Source: Paenibacillus monticola
Lineage (GTDB): Bacteria > Bacillota > Bacilli > Paenibacillales > Paenibacillaceae
Assembly: GCF_009664975.1 (NCBI RefSeq)
Contig: NZ_WJXB01000001.1
Location: 558,001-622,000 of the forward strand
Direction of reading: 5' to 3'
DNA length: 64,000 nt
Shown one piece after another: positions 9,601 through 21,800 of the stretch. The notes under the pieces were generated by a model. The model had not been told where the DNA came from. It saw only the letters and a list, made by a program, of their open reading frames with translations, and did no database searches. The stretch's first letter is position 1. The number at the start of each line of letters is the position of its first letter. Both the position numbers and the translations under genes were made by a program.

Positions 9601-12600
9601 CTGCGTCTCCTGCTCGAACTGGACCCTGCACCCTTGAGTTCCGGGCAGCACATACAGCACTCGACCGTTCGGCTCAACGACGATGAGCTAACAGATGCTC
9701 TTAATGGCAATCTAATTGCCATTGTTAGTGCATTGACGAAGGTAAAAGCGCGGGATATCTTTCTGCACAAGGCGCTCAGCGAGTACGGATTCCATTCTAT
9801 TAATCTGGCTGAATTTGCTGACAGGATCAACGAGCAGTATGAGCTGCGGATCAATCCGTCTATTTTCTTTGAATATGCTACGCTGGAGGCTCTCGCCAGG
9901 TTTCTGCTGAATGATCATAAAGATGCGGTAACAGCAAGGCATACAGAGTTATTAGCGACGCGTATTGATAAGTCTTTAGATAAGCCATTCATGGCTGCTG
10001 AGCCCGCAGCTCCAAGGAAGCCTATTGCTGCACCAGGTAAGTCTCAAGTCCGCGAAGAGGATGTGGCGATTATCGGAGTGGCCGGGCTGATGCCGCAGAG
10101 CGAAGATCTGGACCAATTCTGGGAGCATCTTAGCTCGCAAAGAGATCTGGTCACGGAAATCCCGCCAGAGCGCTGGGATTGGCGTGATTTCTACAGTGAG
10201 ACAAATGAGCCTAACACCTCATCGTCCAAATGGGGAGGGTTCCTCAAGGAAGTGGATACCTTCGATGCCGCCTGGTTTGGCATATCACCTGCCGAGGCAG
10301 AACTGATGGACCCGCAGCAGCGATTATTTCTGCAAACGGTGTGGTCAACTATTGAGGATGCGGGCTATAAAGCTTCTGCGTTGTCCGGCTCGCGGACAGG
10401 GGTATTTGTAGGTGTAGGGACGATGGATTATTATGATGTGCTGCTTGCCAATGGCATTGAGATAGAACCCCATTTCTCAACAGGGAATTCCCACAGTGTT
10501 CTGGCTAACCGGATCTCTTATCTGCTTAACTTTCACGGTCCGAGCGAACCGGTCAATACGGCCTGCTCCAGCTCTTTGGTAGCGATACACCGAGCCGTGC
10601 AGAGTATCAGAAGCGGCGAGTCCGAGCTCGCCATTGCCGGAGGCGTCAACGTGATAGCCAGTCCGCTTTTGTATTTGGCTTTTGGGAAATCCGGGATGTT
10701 GAGCAAAGACGGGAAATGCCGCACCTTTGACCATAAAGCCAATGGTTATGTACGGGGCGAAGGGGCTGGAGCCATTCTCCTCAAGCCTTTAAGTAAAGCG
10801 ATAGAGGATCGGGATCATATTTATGGTGTCGTAAAAGGATCGGCTGTGAACCACGGCGGCAGAGCAAATTCCTTAACAGCGCCCAATGTGAACGCCCAAG
10901 TGGATCTGTTGGTGGAGGCCTACAGCAAAGCTGATGTATCTCCGGGGACTGTTACTTATATAGAGGCACACGGTACGGGGACCCCACTGGGTGATCCAGC
11001 TGAAATCAACGGCTTGAAGAAAGCTTTCAGTACCTTGGGCAAGCTGCGCGGAGAAGCTGTTCCTTTGGCCAGTTATTGCTGTATTGGTTCTGTGAAGACC
11101 AATATCGGCCATTTGGAGACGGCGGCGGGCATTGCCGGAGTGATCAAGGTTCTTTTGGCAATGAAGAACGGCAGCATCCCGGGAAATGTGCATTTTGAAG
11201 GACTGAACCCTTACATCGAATTAGAGGGCAGTCCTTTTTATATTGCCGACACAACTCAACCCTGGGCAAAATTAACGGATGCCAGGGGCAATACCATTCC
11301 CCGCAGAGCCGGGATCAGTTCCTTTGGATTTGGTGGGGCCAATGCGCATGTGATTCTGGAGCAATATGAAGCTGAAGATTCCATTCCTGATGTCCATAAC
11401 GTGCAGCGGACGGACGGTGAACCACAGGTCGTTATTTTATCCGCAAAAAGCAAAGAGCAGCTTAAAGAATATTCCCGAAAATTAGTAAGTTTCCTTAGCA
11501 GGCAGAATCACGACAGTGCGAAGCCATTGCTTGCCGACCTGGCATTTACTCTCCAGACCGGTCGTGAGGAAAGCGAAGAAAGATTGGCCGTGGTAACGGA
11601 TAATCTGAATAATCTGCAAGCTTTATTATCTCTGTACTGTTCAGGAACAGAACAAGCGGATGGTTTATTTGCAGGAACGGCTGAGGCCCACAGAGGAGTA
11701 GGAGTACCAGAAAGCGTTACTTGGAGACAAGACGGGCAGCCCGATCTTTACCAGCTTGCCCGATCTTGGGTTCAGGGGGCGCTCATCCCATGGGCAGATT
11801 TACAGGGTGGCATTCCTCAGCGGCTTTCTTTACCAACCTATCCGTATGCCAAGGAACGTCACTGGGTGGGAAATAAGAATACATTCCCTATGTTCAAACC
11901 TAATGTCTCTGTTCAACCTATGCTTCATCCCTTGATTGGACAGAACACGTCCAGTCTGTATGAACAGAAATTCAGCTCCCGGCTCTCGGGAGAAGAGTTT
12001 TTTTTCAAAGATCATGTGATTGGGGGAACGCAAATTTTGCCCGGGGCGGCCTATCTGGAAATGGCCCGGGCTGCCGGACAGATTGCCGGGGAACAGCGAG
12101 TCAGCAAGCTTAGAAATTTCGTTTGGCTGCAGCCGCTGACTACGACTGGAGAAACCTGTGAGATAACCACCATTTTAGTCCCTAAGGGAGCATTCGTGGA
12201 GGCTCAAATCAGGTCTGCCCATGATCAAGGCATCATTTACGCACAAGGCAATATAATCCTGGCAGAGTCTCAGCCGGAAGCTGATTCTCAAGAGAACAGG
12301 CCGAAGCTGAATATCTCCGCAATCATCGAAAGATGCGATCCTGCGGTTACTAGTGAAGCATGTTATTGGGATTTGTCAGGGATGGGGTTTCAGTACGGTC
12401 CTTCGCTTCGCGTAATCCAGCAGCATGGGAGCAGGAGTAATAAGGAAGCTTGGGCATATCTTTCGCTGCCCGCCGGGATAACCGATACATTGCATAGTTA
12501 CGAACTGCATCCTTCTTTAGTGGACGGTACGCTGCAGAGCGCATTGCTAATGGGCACGTTGGGGGCAAGAGACAGCAAATTTCTGCCTTTTGCATTGGAT

Positions 12601-12888
12601 GAATTGGAATGGATCAGTCCGCTTGTGCAAGAGTGCTTCTGTCATATTGTCTCCGTAGAGGATGCAAGTGAACGGACATCAGCGCTCAGAAAATATAACC
12701 TGGCCATTGCCGACAGATCAGGTAATCTGTTAGTCCGGATGAACGGTTTCTCATCCCGGTTGGTGCAAACCACACTACCCGTGACAAAGGCAGTCGAAGA
12801 TGAAGTGTTGGATATGCTGTATAAGCTGCAGCGCGGCGATATAGACCTGAATGAAGCCGAACGTATAGCGGAGGGAAGTGTACTGTGA
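6631..12888 (+). CDS. Trans-AT PKS: (KS flank)-DH-KR-ACP-KS-DH
   Basis: 2085 residues. The protein opens with a KS flanking subdomain (~22-188, ending PYPF-RYW) that belongs to the KS at the end of the upstream gene. Then DH1 ~210-500 (His 243 in HLVEGEGVLP, Asp 416; the usual DxxxQ is DGALE); KR ~500-1000 with cofactor loop ~753 and an intact Ser-Tyr-Asn set; ACP ~1020-1092 (Ser 1056 in GFHS, with His in place of the usual Asp); KS ~1145-1580 (Cys 1312 in NTACSSS, HGTGT, NIGH); flanking subdomain ~1597-1747; DH2 ~1766-2030 (His 1795 in HVIGGTQILP, Asp 1965 in DGTLQ, intact). The last ~35 residues form a helical docking tail (LQRGDIDLNEAER). The gene starts 24 bp after the upstream TAA, in the same frame, with its own SD. 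DH2 belongs to a module whose KR and ACP are on the next protein. Confidence 0.95.
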   Translation: MVKTKLKPKGTYEVAPASTDNGPYELIVLTAKTATALQQKIIDLEQWLEQQSEPEIDLVNVAYTLLVGRSHFPYRKAAVVKSLDELRQILRADISAEFHDGEWLQGGPGSEYGKGQSSASLERMAEIIRGIRLVPAKVRIKSHYLELAQMFVAGISGNLETLYAGQGCRKLSLPAYPFAQDRYWVPDSPAETGSAAGSGAVRSKDNTHRAEALHPLIDSNCSTVTALGFHKTFYPHEFFLADHLVEGEGVLPGVAYLEMARVAGTLANPGAVVNKLTDIIWLQPFRIAKGEQQKEATLQLLPATDRLGAFQYEMSTTHQEGLRIVNGKGIIHYAAAVGTQKPQHIDVDLIRSRCNVTMNKETCYAAFRQRGLQLGRSFQALTELRHNDTETLAYLELPDLLEEQFSHYLLHPSLMDGALEAVIGLVHSGDGRVLSLPFAIDEIEIHAPLPKVCLAYVTNSEIQQDDRYSRKFDVQLTDKDGRVLVSVTGFTLKVMTPAQALDDVNEVLYYNPAWELAPLQQTDAEPVTTTTSASGARSVTVVFNDEVLYRSLAGTEAFLTGKQVVFIEHGDYKERADGGYSLHYAQRDDFHRMLLTLKQNHKFPGEILFVGSQSARTAAAHDVDDFTDELRTSLQPVLLLLQALIDMKLETQTQVLYLCPAFEHPSAYSAVHTALSALGKTVQLENSRLQFRIIEGQKDLPDKQKLALVQQELGEKNRDAAHIRYIDGIRECLRLRESPVKLQASGGLTVRKNGTYLITGGAGGLGLIFAEHFAEQASPTLILTGRSPLTESQQNKIKAIRAKGATVEYRRADVTVREDVQSLMAYIQNQGYSLTGVVHAAGITSDGYLANKAAADFWKVIEPKTAGTVFLDEATKDLSLEFFVLFSSIAAVNGNAGQADYAYANCYMDHFTKVREYWRQQGIRSGKTLSINWPLWAEGGVRMEESTLALYSRTAGVIPLDTLKGIEAFERGLSLVESSQFGIVQGDARKLRLLLELDPAPLSSGQHIQHSTVRLNDDELTDALNGNLIAIVSALTKVKARDIFLHKALSEYGFHSINLAEFADRINEQYELRINPSIFFEYATLEALARFLLNDHKDAVTARHTELLATRIDKSLDKPFMAAEPAAPRKPIAAPGKSQVREEDVAIIGVAGLMPQSEDLDQFWEHLSSQRDLVTEIPPERWDWRDFYSETNEPNTSSSKWGGFLKEVDTFDAAWFGISPAEAELMDPQQRLFLQTVWSTIEDAGYKASALSGSRTGVFVGVGTMDYYDVLLANGIEIEPHFSTGNSHSVLANRISYLLNFHGPSEPVNTACSSSLVAIHRAVQSIRSGESELAIAGGVNVIASPLLYLAFGKSGMLSKDGKCRTFDHKANGYVRGEGAGAILLKPLSKAIEDRDHIYGVVKGSAVNHGGRANSLTAPNVNAQVDLLVEAYSKADVSPGTVTYIEAHGTGTPLGDPAEINGLKKAFSTLGKLRGEAVPLASYCCIGSVKTNIGHLETAAGIAGVIKVLLAMKNGSIPGNVHFEGLNPYIELEGSPFYIADTTQPWAKLTDARGNTIPRRAGISSFGFGGANAHVILEQYEAEDSIPDVHNVQRTDGEPQVVILSAKSKEQLKEYSRKLVSFLSRQNHDSAKPLLADLAFTLQTGREESEERLAVVTDNLNNLQALLSLYCSGTEQADGLFAGTAEAHRGVGVPESVTWRQDGQPDLYQLARSWVQGALIPWADLQGGIPQRLSLPTYPYAKERHWVGNKNTFPMFKPNVSVQPMLHPLIGQNTSSLYEQKFSSRLSGEEFFFKDHVIGGTQILPGAAYLEMARAAGQIAGEQRVSKLRNFVWLQPLTTTGETCEITTILVPKGAFVEAQIRSAHDQGIIYAQGNIILAESQPEADSQENRPKLNISAIIERCDPAVTSEACYWDLSGMGFQYGPSLRVIQQHGSRSNKEAWAYLSLPAGITDTLHSYELHPSLVDGTLQSALLMGTLGARDSKFLPFALDELEWISPLVQECFCHIVSVEDASERTSALRKYNLAIADRSGNLLVRMNGFSSRLVQTTLPVTKAVEDEVLDMLYKLQRGDIDLNEAERIAEGSVL

Positions 12889-15800
12889 GCCCAAAGACTA
12901 AAAAACAAATTTTGAATAGGGTTAAAGATAAGCAAATTACACCTGAACAGGGTAAACAGTTGCTGCTGGAACTTCAAGCTGACGACAGCAGTCGGAAAGC
13001 AGCTGAGCTTCATCTTTATCAGCCTTCTTGGACACAATCTATCCTAACGAATGATCTGGAAGCAGGACATGGATTCGGGAATTTGCTCATTTTTGAGGAT
13101 AACGACGGCCTGTCTCGGCTTATAGAAGAATATGCCGGACAGAAGTCTCGGCTGCATTGCACCGTAATTCAACCCGGTGAGGCTTACAAAAAATTGGCAG
13201 ATGACTCCTACCGGATTAGGGTGGATGTTCCCGAGGATTATCAGCAATTACTGGCTGATTTGAAGTTAGCCGAGTGGGAATCTCCACAAATTCTCCATGC
13301 CTGGTCCCAAGGTTCTAATTCTGTTCTATCTTCTGAGAGGGTAAGCGAACAGCTTGATAAAGGATTTTATTCGCTTCTTTATCTAACTCAGGCACTGCTT
13401 CGTCTAAAGATCACGTCTCCGCTTCCGCTGCTGTATTTGCACACGGCGGAGCCGACACATATTCAGCCGTTGTACGCAGCTGTTGGTGCACTGATTCGTA
13501 CCGTCAGACTTGAGCAGCCTAATTATCTGTTCAAAAGTGTTCAACTGGAGGCATTACCCGAACCAACGGGTATAGGAAATTTAGACCCGGCCCAGACTGT
13601 ACAGTTCTTGTGCAGTGAGCTTGCTGAGAAGGGTGCAGCTTCACGCGAAGTGAAATATGCTGGCTATGACCGCTATGTCCGATCGCTTAAGGAAATGCAC
13701 TCACAGGAGTTTAATCAAGAATTGCCGATCGTGTCTGGCGGTACCTATATAATCACCGGAGGCTGTGGCGGACTGGGTTCTTTTGTTGCCAAGCATTTTG
13801 CAGCCCGCTACCAGGCTAACCTGATACTAAACGGCAGATCAGAGGCAGACGAGCGTATAGACACACAACTGGAGGAATTACAGCGGTTAGGATCGTCCAC
13901 CATTTATGTACAAGCGGATCTAGCTATACAAGCGGACACTCAGCGACTGATCCGTACTGCAAAAGAGAAGTTCGGAGCACTGAACGGCATCATCCATTGT
14001 GCAGGCCTATTGCAAGATGCCTTTATTCTCAATAAAAAGCGCGAACAAGCAAAATCGGTGCTTACACCTAAGATAACGGGTACCCTCAACCTGGATGAAG
14101 CGGCCAAAGACGAGGAACTGGACATGTTCGTGCTGTTTTCCTCCATCTCCGCGCTGCTGGGAAATATAGGACAAGGTGATTATGCCTATGCCAACGCCTT
14201 TATGGACCATTTTGCCGAGATGAGAAATTCTCTGGTTCACCGTCAGGTGAGACACGGAAGAACCCTGGCTATTAACTGGCCTTTGTGGGCAAACGGCGGT
14301 ATGGAGATCAGCCCGGCACAGGAAAGTTGGATGCAGAATTCACTCGATATTTCCGTCATGGAAACAGACCAGGGAATCAGCGCTTTAGAGACCGCTTTGC
14401 GGGCTGGCAAGGGGATTAGTCAAATCCTGGCGATCACGGGAACAGGCAGTACAGCGGCCAAAGGTTTGCTTGAGCTGTATCATAACAAGGAAATCAAGGG
14501 AACTCAGACTTCAAAGAAGACAGAGAACACAGAGAACACAGAGAATACAGCAGCTCACCCCGCAAGCCCTAGGCTCAAAAGTTATGCCGAGCAATGGTTA
14601 GTTAAACTGCTGGCGAAGGTGACCAAATATCCGCTTAACGGGATCAAGGTCGATCGGGCCTTTGAACATTACGGCGTTGACTCCATGATCGTGATGGCGA
14701 TGAACCGGGAGCTGGAGGCCGATTTTGGAGAGCTGTCCAAAACGCTGCTGTTCGAATATCAAAATATAGATGAGCTTGCCGGTTATTTTGTCGACAATCA
14801 TTCGCTAAAGTTAACGCAGCTTGCCGGTCTGGTAGATGACAAACCCATCTCTACCGCAAAAAACGGAGCCGTGCCGACTAACGAGCATCTTATGTCTGCG
14901 AAATCCTCAAGATTCGCTGTTTCCGGCTCTGCTTCGGCGGTTCCAGAACCGCCGAGATCCGCACAAGCTGCTATTGCTGCCTCCAAGTCTCAAGAAGAGA
15001 AAGCGAAGTTGGAAAGTGGCGATATTGCTGTGATCGGGGTCAGTGGTCGCTATCCGTTAGCCCGTAATATAGCGGAATTCTGGGATAATCTTAAGAACGG
15101 CCGGGACTGCATTACGGAGATTCCACAAGAACGCTGGGATGCGCTTGCGGCCTATTCGGAAGATGTCAACGATAAATCGAAGTCCTATTCAAAATGGGGT
15201 GGGTTTATTACCGACGCGGATAAATTCGATCCGCTTTTTTTCAGTATTTCACCTAAAGAAGCGACTATTATGGACCCGCAGGAAAGAATTTTCCTGGAGA
15301 CCGTGTGGCAGACGCTGGAGGATGCGGGATACCCCAAATCCTCACTGAATCATAGCAAAGCTGGCGTTTTCGTCGGGGTCATGTACGGCCAGTATCAATT
15401 GTTCGGTGCGAACAGCGACGGAACTTCCTTGGCTCCAACCTCTTCGTATGCGTCCATTGCTAACCGTGTGTCGTATTTTTTCAACTTTCATGGTCCAAGC
15501 ATCGCATTGGATACGATGTGCTCCTCTTCGCTGACTGCGATCCATTTGGCTTGCGACAGTATCCGCCGGGGAGAGAGTGAGATCGCTATAGCTGGCGGGG
15601 TCAACCTGTCCATACATCCGCAAAAATATCTGATGCTCAGCCAGCAAAGATTCCTTTCTACAGACGGCCGCTGCCGGACTTTTGGTGCCGATGGAGACGG
15701 ATATGTGCCAGGTGAAGGTTCCGGATCCGTTCTGCTGAAGCCGTTACACCAAGCTGTCGCTGATGGGGACCGCATATACGCTGTAATCAAAGGAAGTACG

Positions 15801-18800
15801 ATGAATCATGGGGGGAAAACGAATGGTTATTCCGTCCCGAACCCCAACGCTCAGGCAGATTTGATCTCTGAGGCCTTGAAGCAGACCGGAATCCACCCGA
15901 GAACGATTAGTTATATGGAAGCTCACGGCACGGGGACTTCATTAGGCGATCCTATCGAAATTACCGGCCTCTCCAAGGCGTTCGGCAAATGGACCGGAGA
16001 TACCGCCTTTTGTGCGATTGGTTCCGTTAAGTCGAACATTGGACATGCCGAATCGGCTGCCGGAATTGCAGGCTTAACAAAGCTCTTACTGCAGTTCCAG
16101 CACAAGCTGCTGGTGCCTTCCCTGCATTCGGAAACGCCAAATCCCAACATCCGGTTTGATCGTTCGCCCTTTAGCGTCCAGCGGGAACTGGCAGAATGGA
16201 CAAGACCGGTGGTCTCCATTGACGGAGAGGAACGGGAATATCCGCGCCGCGCCGGAATCAGCGCCTTTGGGGCAGGTGGAGCGAATGTGCATGTACTGCT
16301 GGAAGAATACAGCGCAGAAGCCGCAAATGAAGTTTTATCCGAGAAGACTGGTCCACATTTAATTATTCTTTCCGCTCAAAATAAAGAGCGTCTGGGCGAA
16401 TATGCTGAAGAATTGGCGGATTATTTAAACAAGTCATTAAACGAACCGTTGACCCATCCCATTGAAGGTGCTGTGGTTTCCACCAGGTCCCATAATCAGG
16501 AGAAGATCGAGTATGAACTGGCTTCGATCACGTCGGTGGTGCTGGAGATTGCTGCGGATATTCTGCAAATGGACAAAAGTGAGCTGGATGCAGCGGCTAG
16601 CCTGCAGGACGGTTGGCTGCAGGGCAGTGAATTAATTCGACTGGCCGAGGAATTGCAAAAGCGCTATTCGTGGCCTTCGGAGATTCATGAGCTGATTAAC
16701 GCTCCATCCTTGGAGTCGGTGGTGCAAAAAATTGCCGAGCTTTCCGCTTACCCTGAGGAAATGCATCTTACTGCTGCAACTATAGAAGCACCAGACCGGA
16801 GCTTCCTGGATACAATAAATTCCGGCAATGCTGCTCCGGCTCTGGCAGATCTGGCCTACACATTGCAGCTGGGCCGGGAGGAAATGGAGGAACGGCTGGG
16901 CATGGTCGTATCTTCTCTCGCTGAACTGCAGGACAAGCTGTCCCAGTATGCACAGAGCGGAGCGGATGGCGTATCTCTGTATTATGGAAATACCAGAGCA
17001 GAGGAATCCCCGCTGCGGTTGATTATGAACGGCGAAGAAATGAATGCTGTAATTGAACAACTGCTCGCTAAACAGGAACTTCAGCGTCTGGCCCCGCTTT
17101 GGGTGAGCGGGATCAAGGTGGATTGGTGCAGACTATATTCTGCTGATACTGCGTTACCAAAGAAGATATCACTGCCCACCTACCCTTTTGCCAAAGAACG
17201 TTATTGGGTAAATCAAACTGCGGGAACAGTGTACTCATCAAGGGCATCGAATGATTATAGAGGGGATTTGCATCCTTTACTGGATGTGAATGCCTCAACG
17301 TTACAGGTTCAGAGCTTCAGCAAAGTGCTGGAACAGCGGCAATGGCATTGGCGTGACCATTCCGTTGCAGGGAGCACGTTGTGGCCTGGGGCAGCATTCA
17401 TGGAGATGGCCCGTGCAGCAGGTGATTTATCCAATTCTAATAAGAGAGTCATTGAAATCCGTAATGTGGTCTGGAGACAGCCGCTCTACTTAACGGATAT
17501 TCCCACTCACCTCACGATAGAGCTGATCCCGCAGGATCAAAGAGTGGAGTATGAAATCCTCACTACAGCGCCTGACGGACAACACTTGGTGTATAACAGC
17601 GGGGAACTGGTGTATGCTCAGCCGGATGATCCTGCTGCCGTGCAGGTCATCGAAACAGAAGGAATCAAGCAGAATTGTCCTGTACATTATGACCAGGATC
17701 AATGCTATGCCCTCTTTGAGCAGTTCGGTATGAGTTACGGGCCTGCTTTTCAGAGTATACAAGCGCTTTACTGCAGTGGGAATGAAGCTCTGAGCCTCTT
17801 GTCTTTGCCGGATGAGCTTGCTGAACGCAGCGGTGACTTCGGGCTTCATCCCGCACTGCTCGACGGAGCCTTTCAGACGGTTGCCGGAATGGCTTGGGCT
17901 AATCACCAGGACGGCGGACGGCCTTATTTGCCGTTCAGTGCGGATCGTATCATGCTGCATAGTTATCCTATTAATAAATGTATGGTTTATGTAAAGCGCG
18001 AAGAAGACAAAGGGCTGGAGAATTCCGGTTTTCAGACCGTGCATTTGTATATTCTCGATCTGTTGGGTCAGGTATTGGTGGATATTCCGAATTTCACATT
18101 AAAACGTTTGGCGGAGACGGAGCATTCCCCGGCAGCTGCTTCTGCTGAAGAAAACAATCAGGAATTATTGTATTGCCGTCCGGTTTGGGAAGAGGACACA
18201 CAGCTTGCAAGCGCTGCTGCTACAAGCGGGTCCGGTATCATGCTGCTTATAGGTGGAAGTGATCCATTGGTAGAGGAATTGCAGAACTCAGGCCGCTACC
18301 GGCATATTGTACGAGTGAGCAGCGGGGACGGCTACCGCCACACGGCCAAGGACAGCTATGTGCTCCAATCGGGAAATGAGCAGGACTATGAGCAGCTTCT
18401 CCAGCATTTGAAGCAGAGTCATAAGCTGCCTGATACCATCTTATTTGCCTTTCCCGAAAGCCGCTTCACATGGAATTCGCAAGAGCTTTCGGAACAGCTC
18501 AGCCATACCCTGTATGACCTGTTTGCGTTCAGTAAAGCCTTGGTGGCCGACAAGATGAAGCCGGATACAAAGCTTATTTGCTTATTTCATAGTGAACGAA
18601 ATGAAACGGGGCCACTGCATGCGGCTTTGAACGGTTTTACCAGAACCCTGCAGCTGGAATACCCACAGATGCACTGCAAAGTTATAGAAGTCAAAAAAAG
18701 CATCTCAAGCAACTCCTATAATGATGCGGAACTGATCATTCTGGAGAGCCAAGCGTCTCTAAATCAAGACGCTGAGGTCAGGTATGAAGGCAAGCGGAGG

Positions 18801-21800
18801 TTTGTTAAACGTCTGCGGGAGTTGGAAGCTGCGGGCATTCCGGTCGCTGCTCTGCCACTTGTTGACGGTGGAACCTATATCATTACGGGTGGATTAGGCG
18901 GGCTGGGTCTTATCTTTGCCAATTACTTAACTACTAAAGTATCCTGCAATCTTGTGCTTACCGGCCGTTCTGTGTTGAACGAAACGATCAAACAGCGGTT
19001 AGCGGAGATCGGTGGACCGGGAGTGCAGCCGTTTTATATTCAGGCTGATGTGACAGACAAAGAGGATGTACGGCGGCTGGTTGCTGAGGTCAAGGAACGT
19101 TTTGGGCATATCGACGGCTTGATCCACAGCGCTGGCAATATTCGGGATGCGCTGCTAATAAACAAAAGCCGCCAAAATATGGAGGACGTCATTCAGACGA
19201 AAGTGCATGGAACTCTAATTCTGGATGAAGCTCTGCAAAAAGAACCATTGGCTTTCTTTGCGCTTTTCTCTTCCATGGTCGCTTTGCAGGGTAACGTTGG
19301 GCAAAGCGACTATGCTTTTGCAAATAGCTTTTTGGAACACTATGCGGATGTAAGAACAAGCTCGGGAAGACCCGGTAAGACGGTGGTGATTCACTGGCCC
19401 CAATGGGCCGAAGGAGGGATGAAGCCAGACGAAGTGACGATCAGGCACCTCAAGCAAGCAGGGATTTCTCCACTTGGCACGAAGCAGGGAATCGAAGCCT
19501 TTGAGCTTGCTTTGCAATCGACCGGCAGTCTGAATGTAGGAGTATTGTCTGGAAACCGCAGCCAGATTCGAGAATCCTTAGACCGCTTTAACGGTAAGGG
19601 CATCTTTGTACAGAAACCATCGAAAGCAACTGTCGCGACTGCCAGCAATACTTCGAACTTGAAGCATAAAGCAGAACAATTGCTTAAGGAAGCCGTTGCG
19701 GGTGTCGTGAAACTTCCTGTAGCCAGAGTCGATATCCGGGAAAGCTTCGAAAGATACGGTCTGGATTCCGTGATGAGCATGGATTTGACACGTGAACTGG
19801 AGCGGGTGTTTGGCGAGCTTCCCAAGACATTGTTTTTTGAATTCCGTACGATTTCAGATTTGGCTGACCATTTCGTCGAAAAATATGCCGATGCGCTGAT
19901 AGTCCAGGGTCAGGTAACTGAGATACAGGGAAGCACAAAGCTAACTTCAACAGCACGCGGAACCGAAACGCTGCTTCCAGCAGCGCGATATCTGAAGGAT
20001 ATCCCGGCCTTACAATCTACCAAAGAAATAGCGGTATCTCAGGATATCGCCATTATTGGATTAAGCGGTAAATATCCGATGGCGGACACGTTGGAGCAGT
20101 TTTGGGCGAATCTTAAAGACGGTAAGGACTGTATTACTGAAATTCCGGCGGATCGATGGGATTATCGGCAGTATTATGATCCCGATAAGGATCGTAAGGG
20201 AAAGTCTTACAGCAAGTGGGGCGGTTTTATCAATGATGTGGACAAGTTTGATCCGCTGTTTTTTCAAATCTCCCCCAGAGATGCCGTATTTATGGACCCG
20301 CAGGAGCGGCTGTTTCTGGAAACGGTATGGCGCGTAATCGAAGACTCGGGTTATTCCCGCCAGCAGCTGGATAAGCATACCGTCGGCATGTTCGCGGGAG
20401 TGATGTATGGACAATACCAATTGCTGGGTGCAGAGGAATATGCCAAAGGCAATGATGTTGTTGCAGGCTCTTCACATGCGTTTGTAGCTAACCGGGCCTC
20501 TTACTTTTTTAATTTCACCGGCCCGAGTATTGCGGTAGATACGATGTGTTCTTCTTCCCTGACGGCCATTCATCTGGCTTGCGACAGCATCCGGCGGGGG
20601 GAATGTGAGCTGGCGGTAGCGGGCGGCGTGAACCTGAGCATCCATCCACATAAATATTTGCTGCTGAGCCAGAGCAAGTTCACTTCCAGTGATGGCAAGT
20701 GCCGCAGCTTTGGTGAGGGTGGCGACGGATACGTACCCGGTGAAGGGGTAGGAGCTGTATTATTAAAGCCGTTGCAGCAAGCGATTATGGACCGGGATAA
20801 CATTTACGGCGTAATCAAGGGAACGGCGCTGAATCATGGCGGCAGGACTACCGGCGTAACTGTGCCTAACCCGATCGCGCAGGGAAATGTCATCTCCGAT
20901 GCCCTGACCCGGGCCCATATTGATCCGTTGACGGTTTCTTACATTGAAGCTCACGGCACAGGTACAGCATTGGGAGATCCGCTGGAAATCAACGGACTGG
21001 TGAAAGCCTACGATGGCGACCCCAAAAAATCAACTTGTGCCATTGGGTCAGTCAAATCCAATATTGGTCATTTGGAGTCTGCTGCCGGGATCGCCGCTTT
21101 GACCAAAGTACTGCTGCAGCTCAAACACAGACAATTGGTCCCTTCGCTTCATGCCGATATTCCTAACGCTCACATCAAATTCGAGGATACCCGCTTTAAG
21201 GTGCAGCGGGAATTGGCGGAATGGGGCGGAGACGATGTAGATGGAATGGCTGCTCCGCGAAGAGCGGGAATCAGCTCGTTTGGCGCAGGTGGCTCCAATG
21301 CGCATCTGCTTGTTGAGGAGTTCATCCCTTCCAGCGATTTTGCTGGAGATAATATCCTTTCACCGCAGATAATTGTACTCTCTGCGAAAGATGCAGCCAG
21401 ACTTCAGCAAAGTGCGCGGCAACTGCGGGATTATCTGGTCCAGCTGCAGGCTGGTCGGCAACCGGGAACATTGATCAGCTTGCAGGATATTGCCTTTACC
21501 TTACAGGTAGGGCGCGAAGCGATGGCTGAAAGATTAGCCATGGTGGTTCATTCCGTGGAAGAAACGGTCCAGCGCTTGAATCAGTATGTGGAGGGCTCGG
21601 CGAATATCTCGGAATGGGTGACAGGCAGCCTCACTGAAGTTGATTCTCCGTGGAGAATGGGGACGGATGAGGAAGACGGGCTATATATACAAAGTGTAAT
21701 TAACGCTGGGAACTGGGATAAAGTCAGCCGGTTATGGGTAAACGGAACGGCTATCGAATGGAGCCTTCTTCATGGAAACGCCTCTCCGCGACGGATTTCC

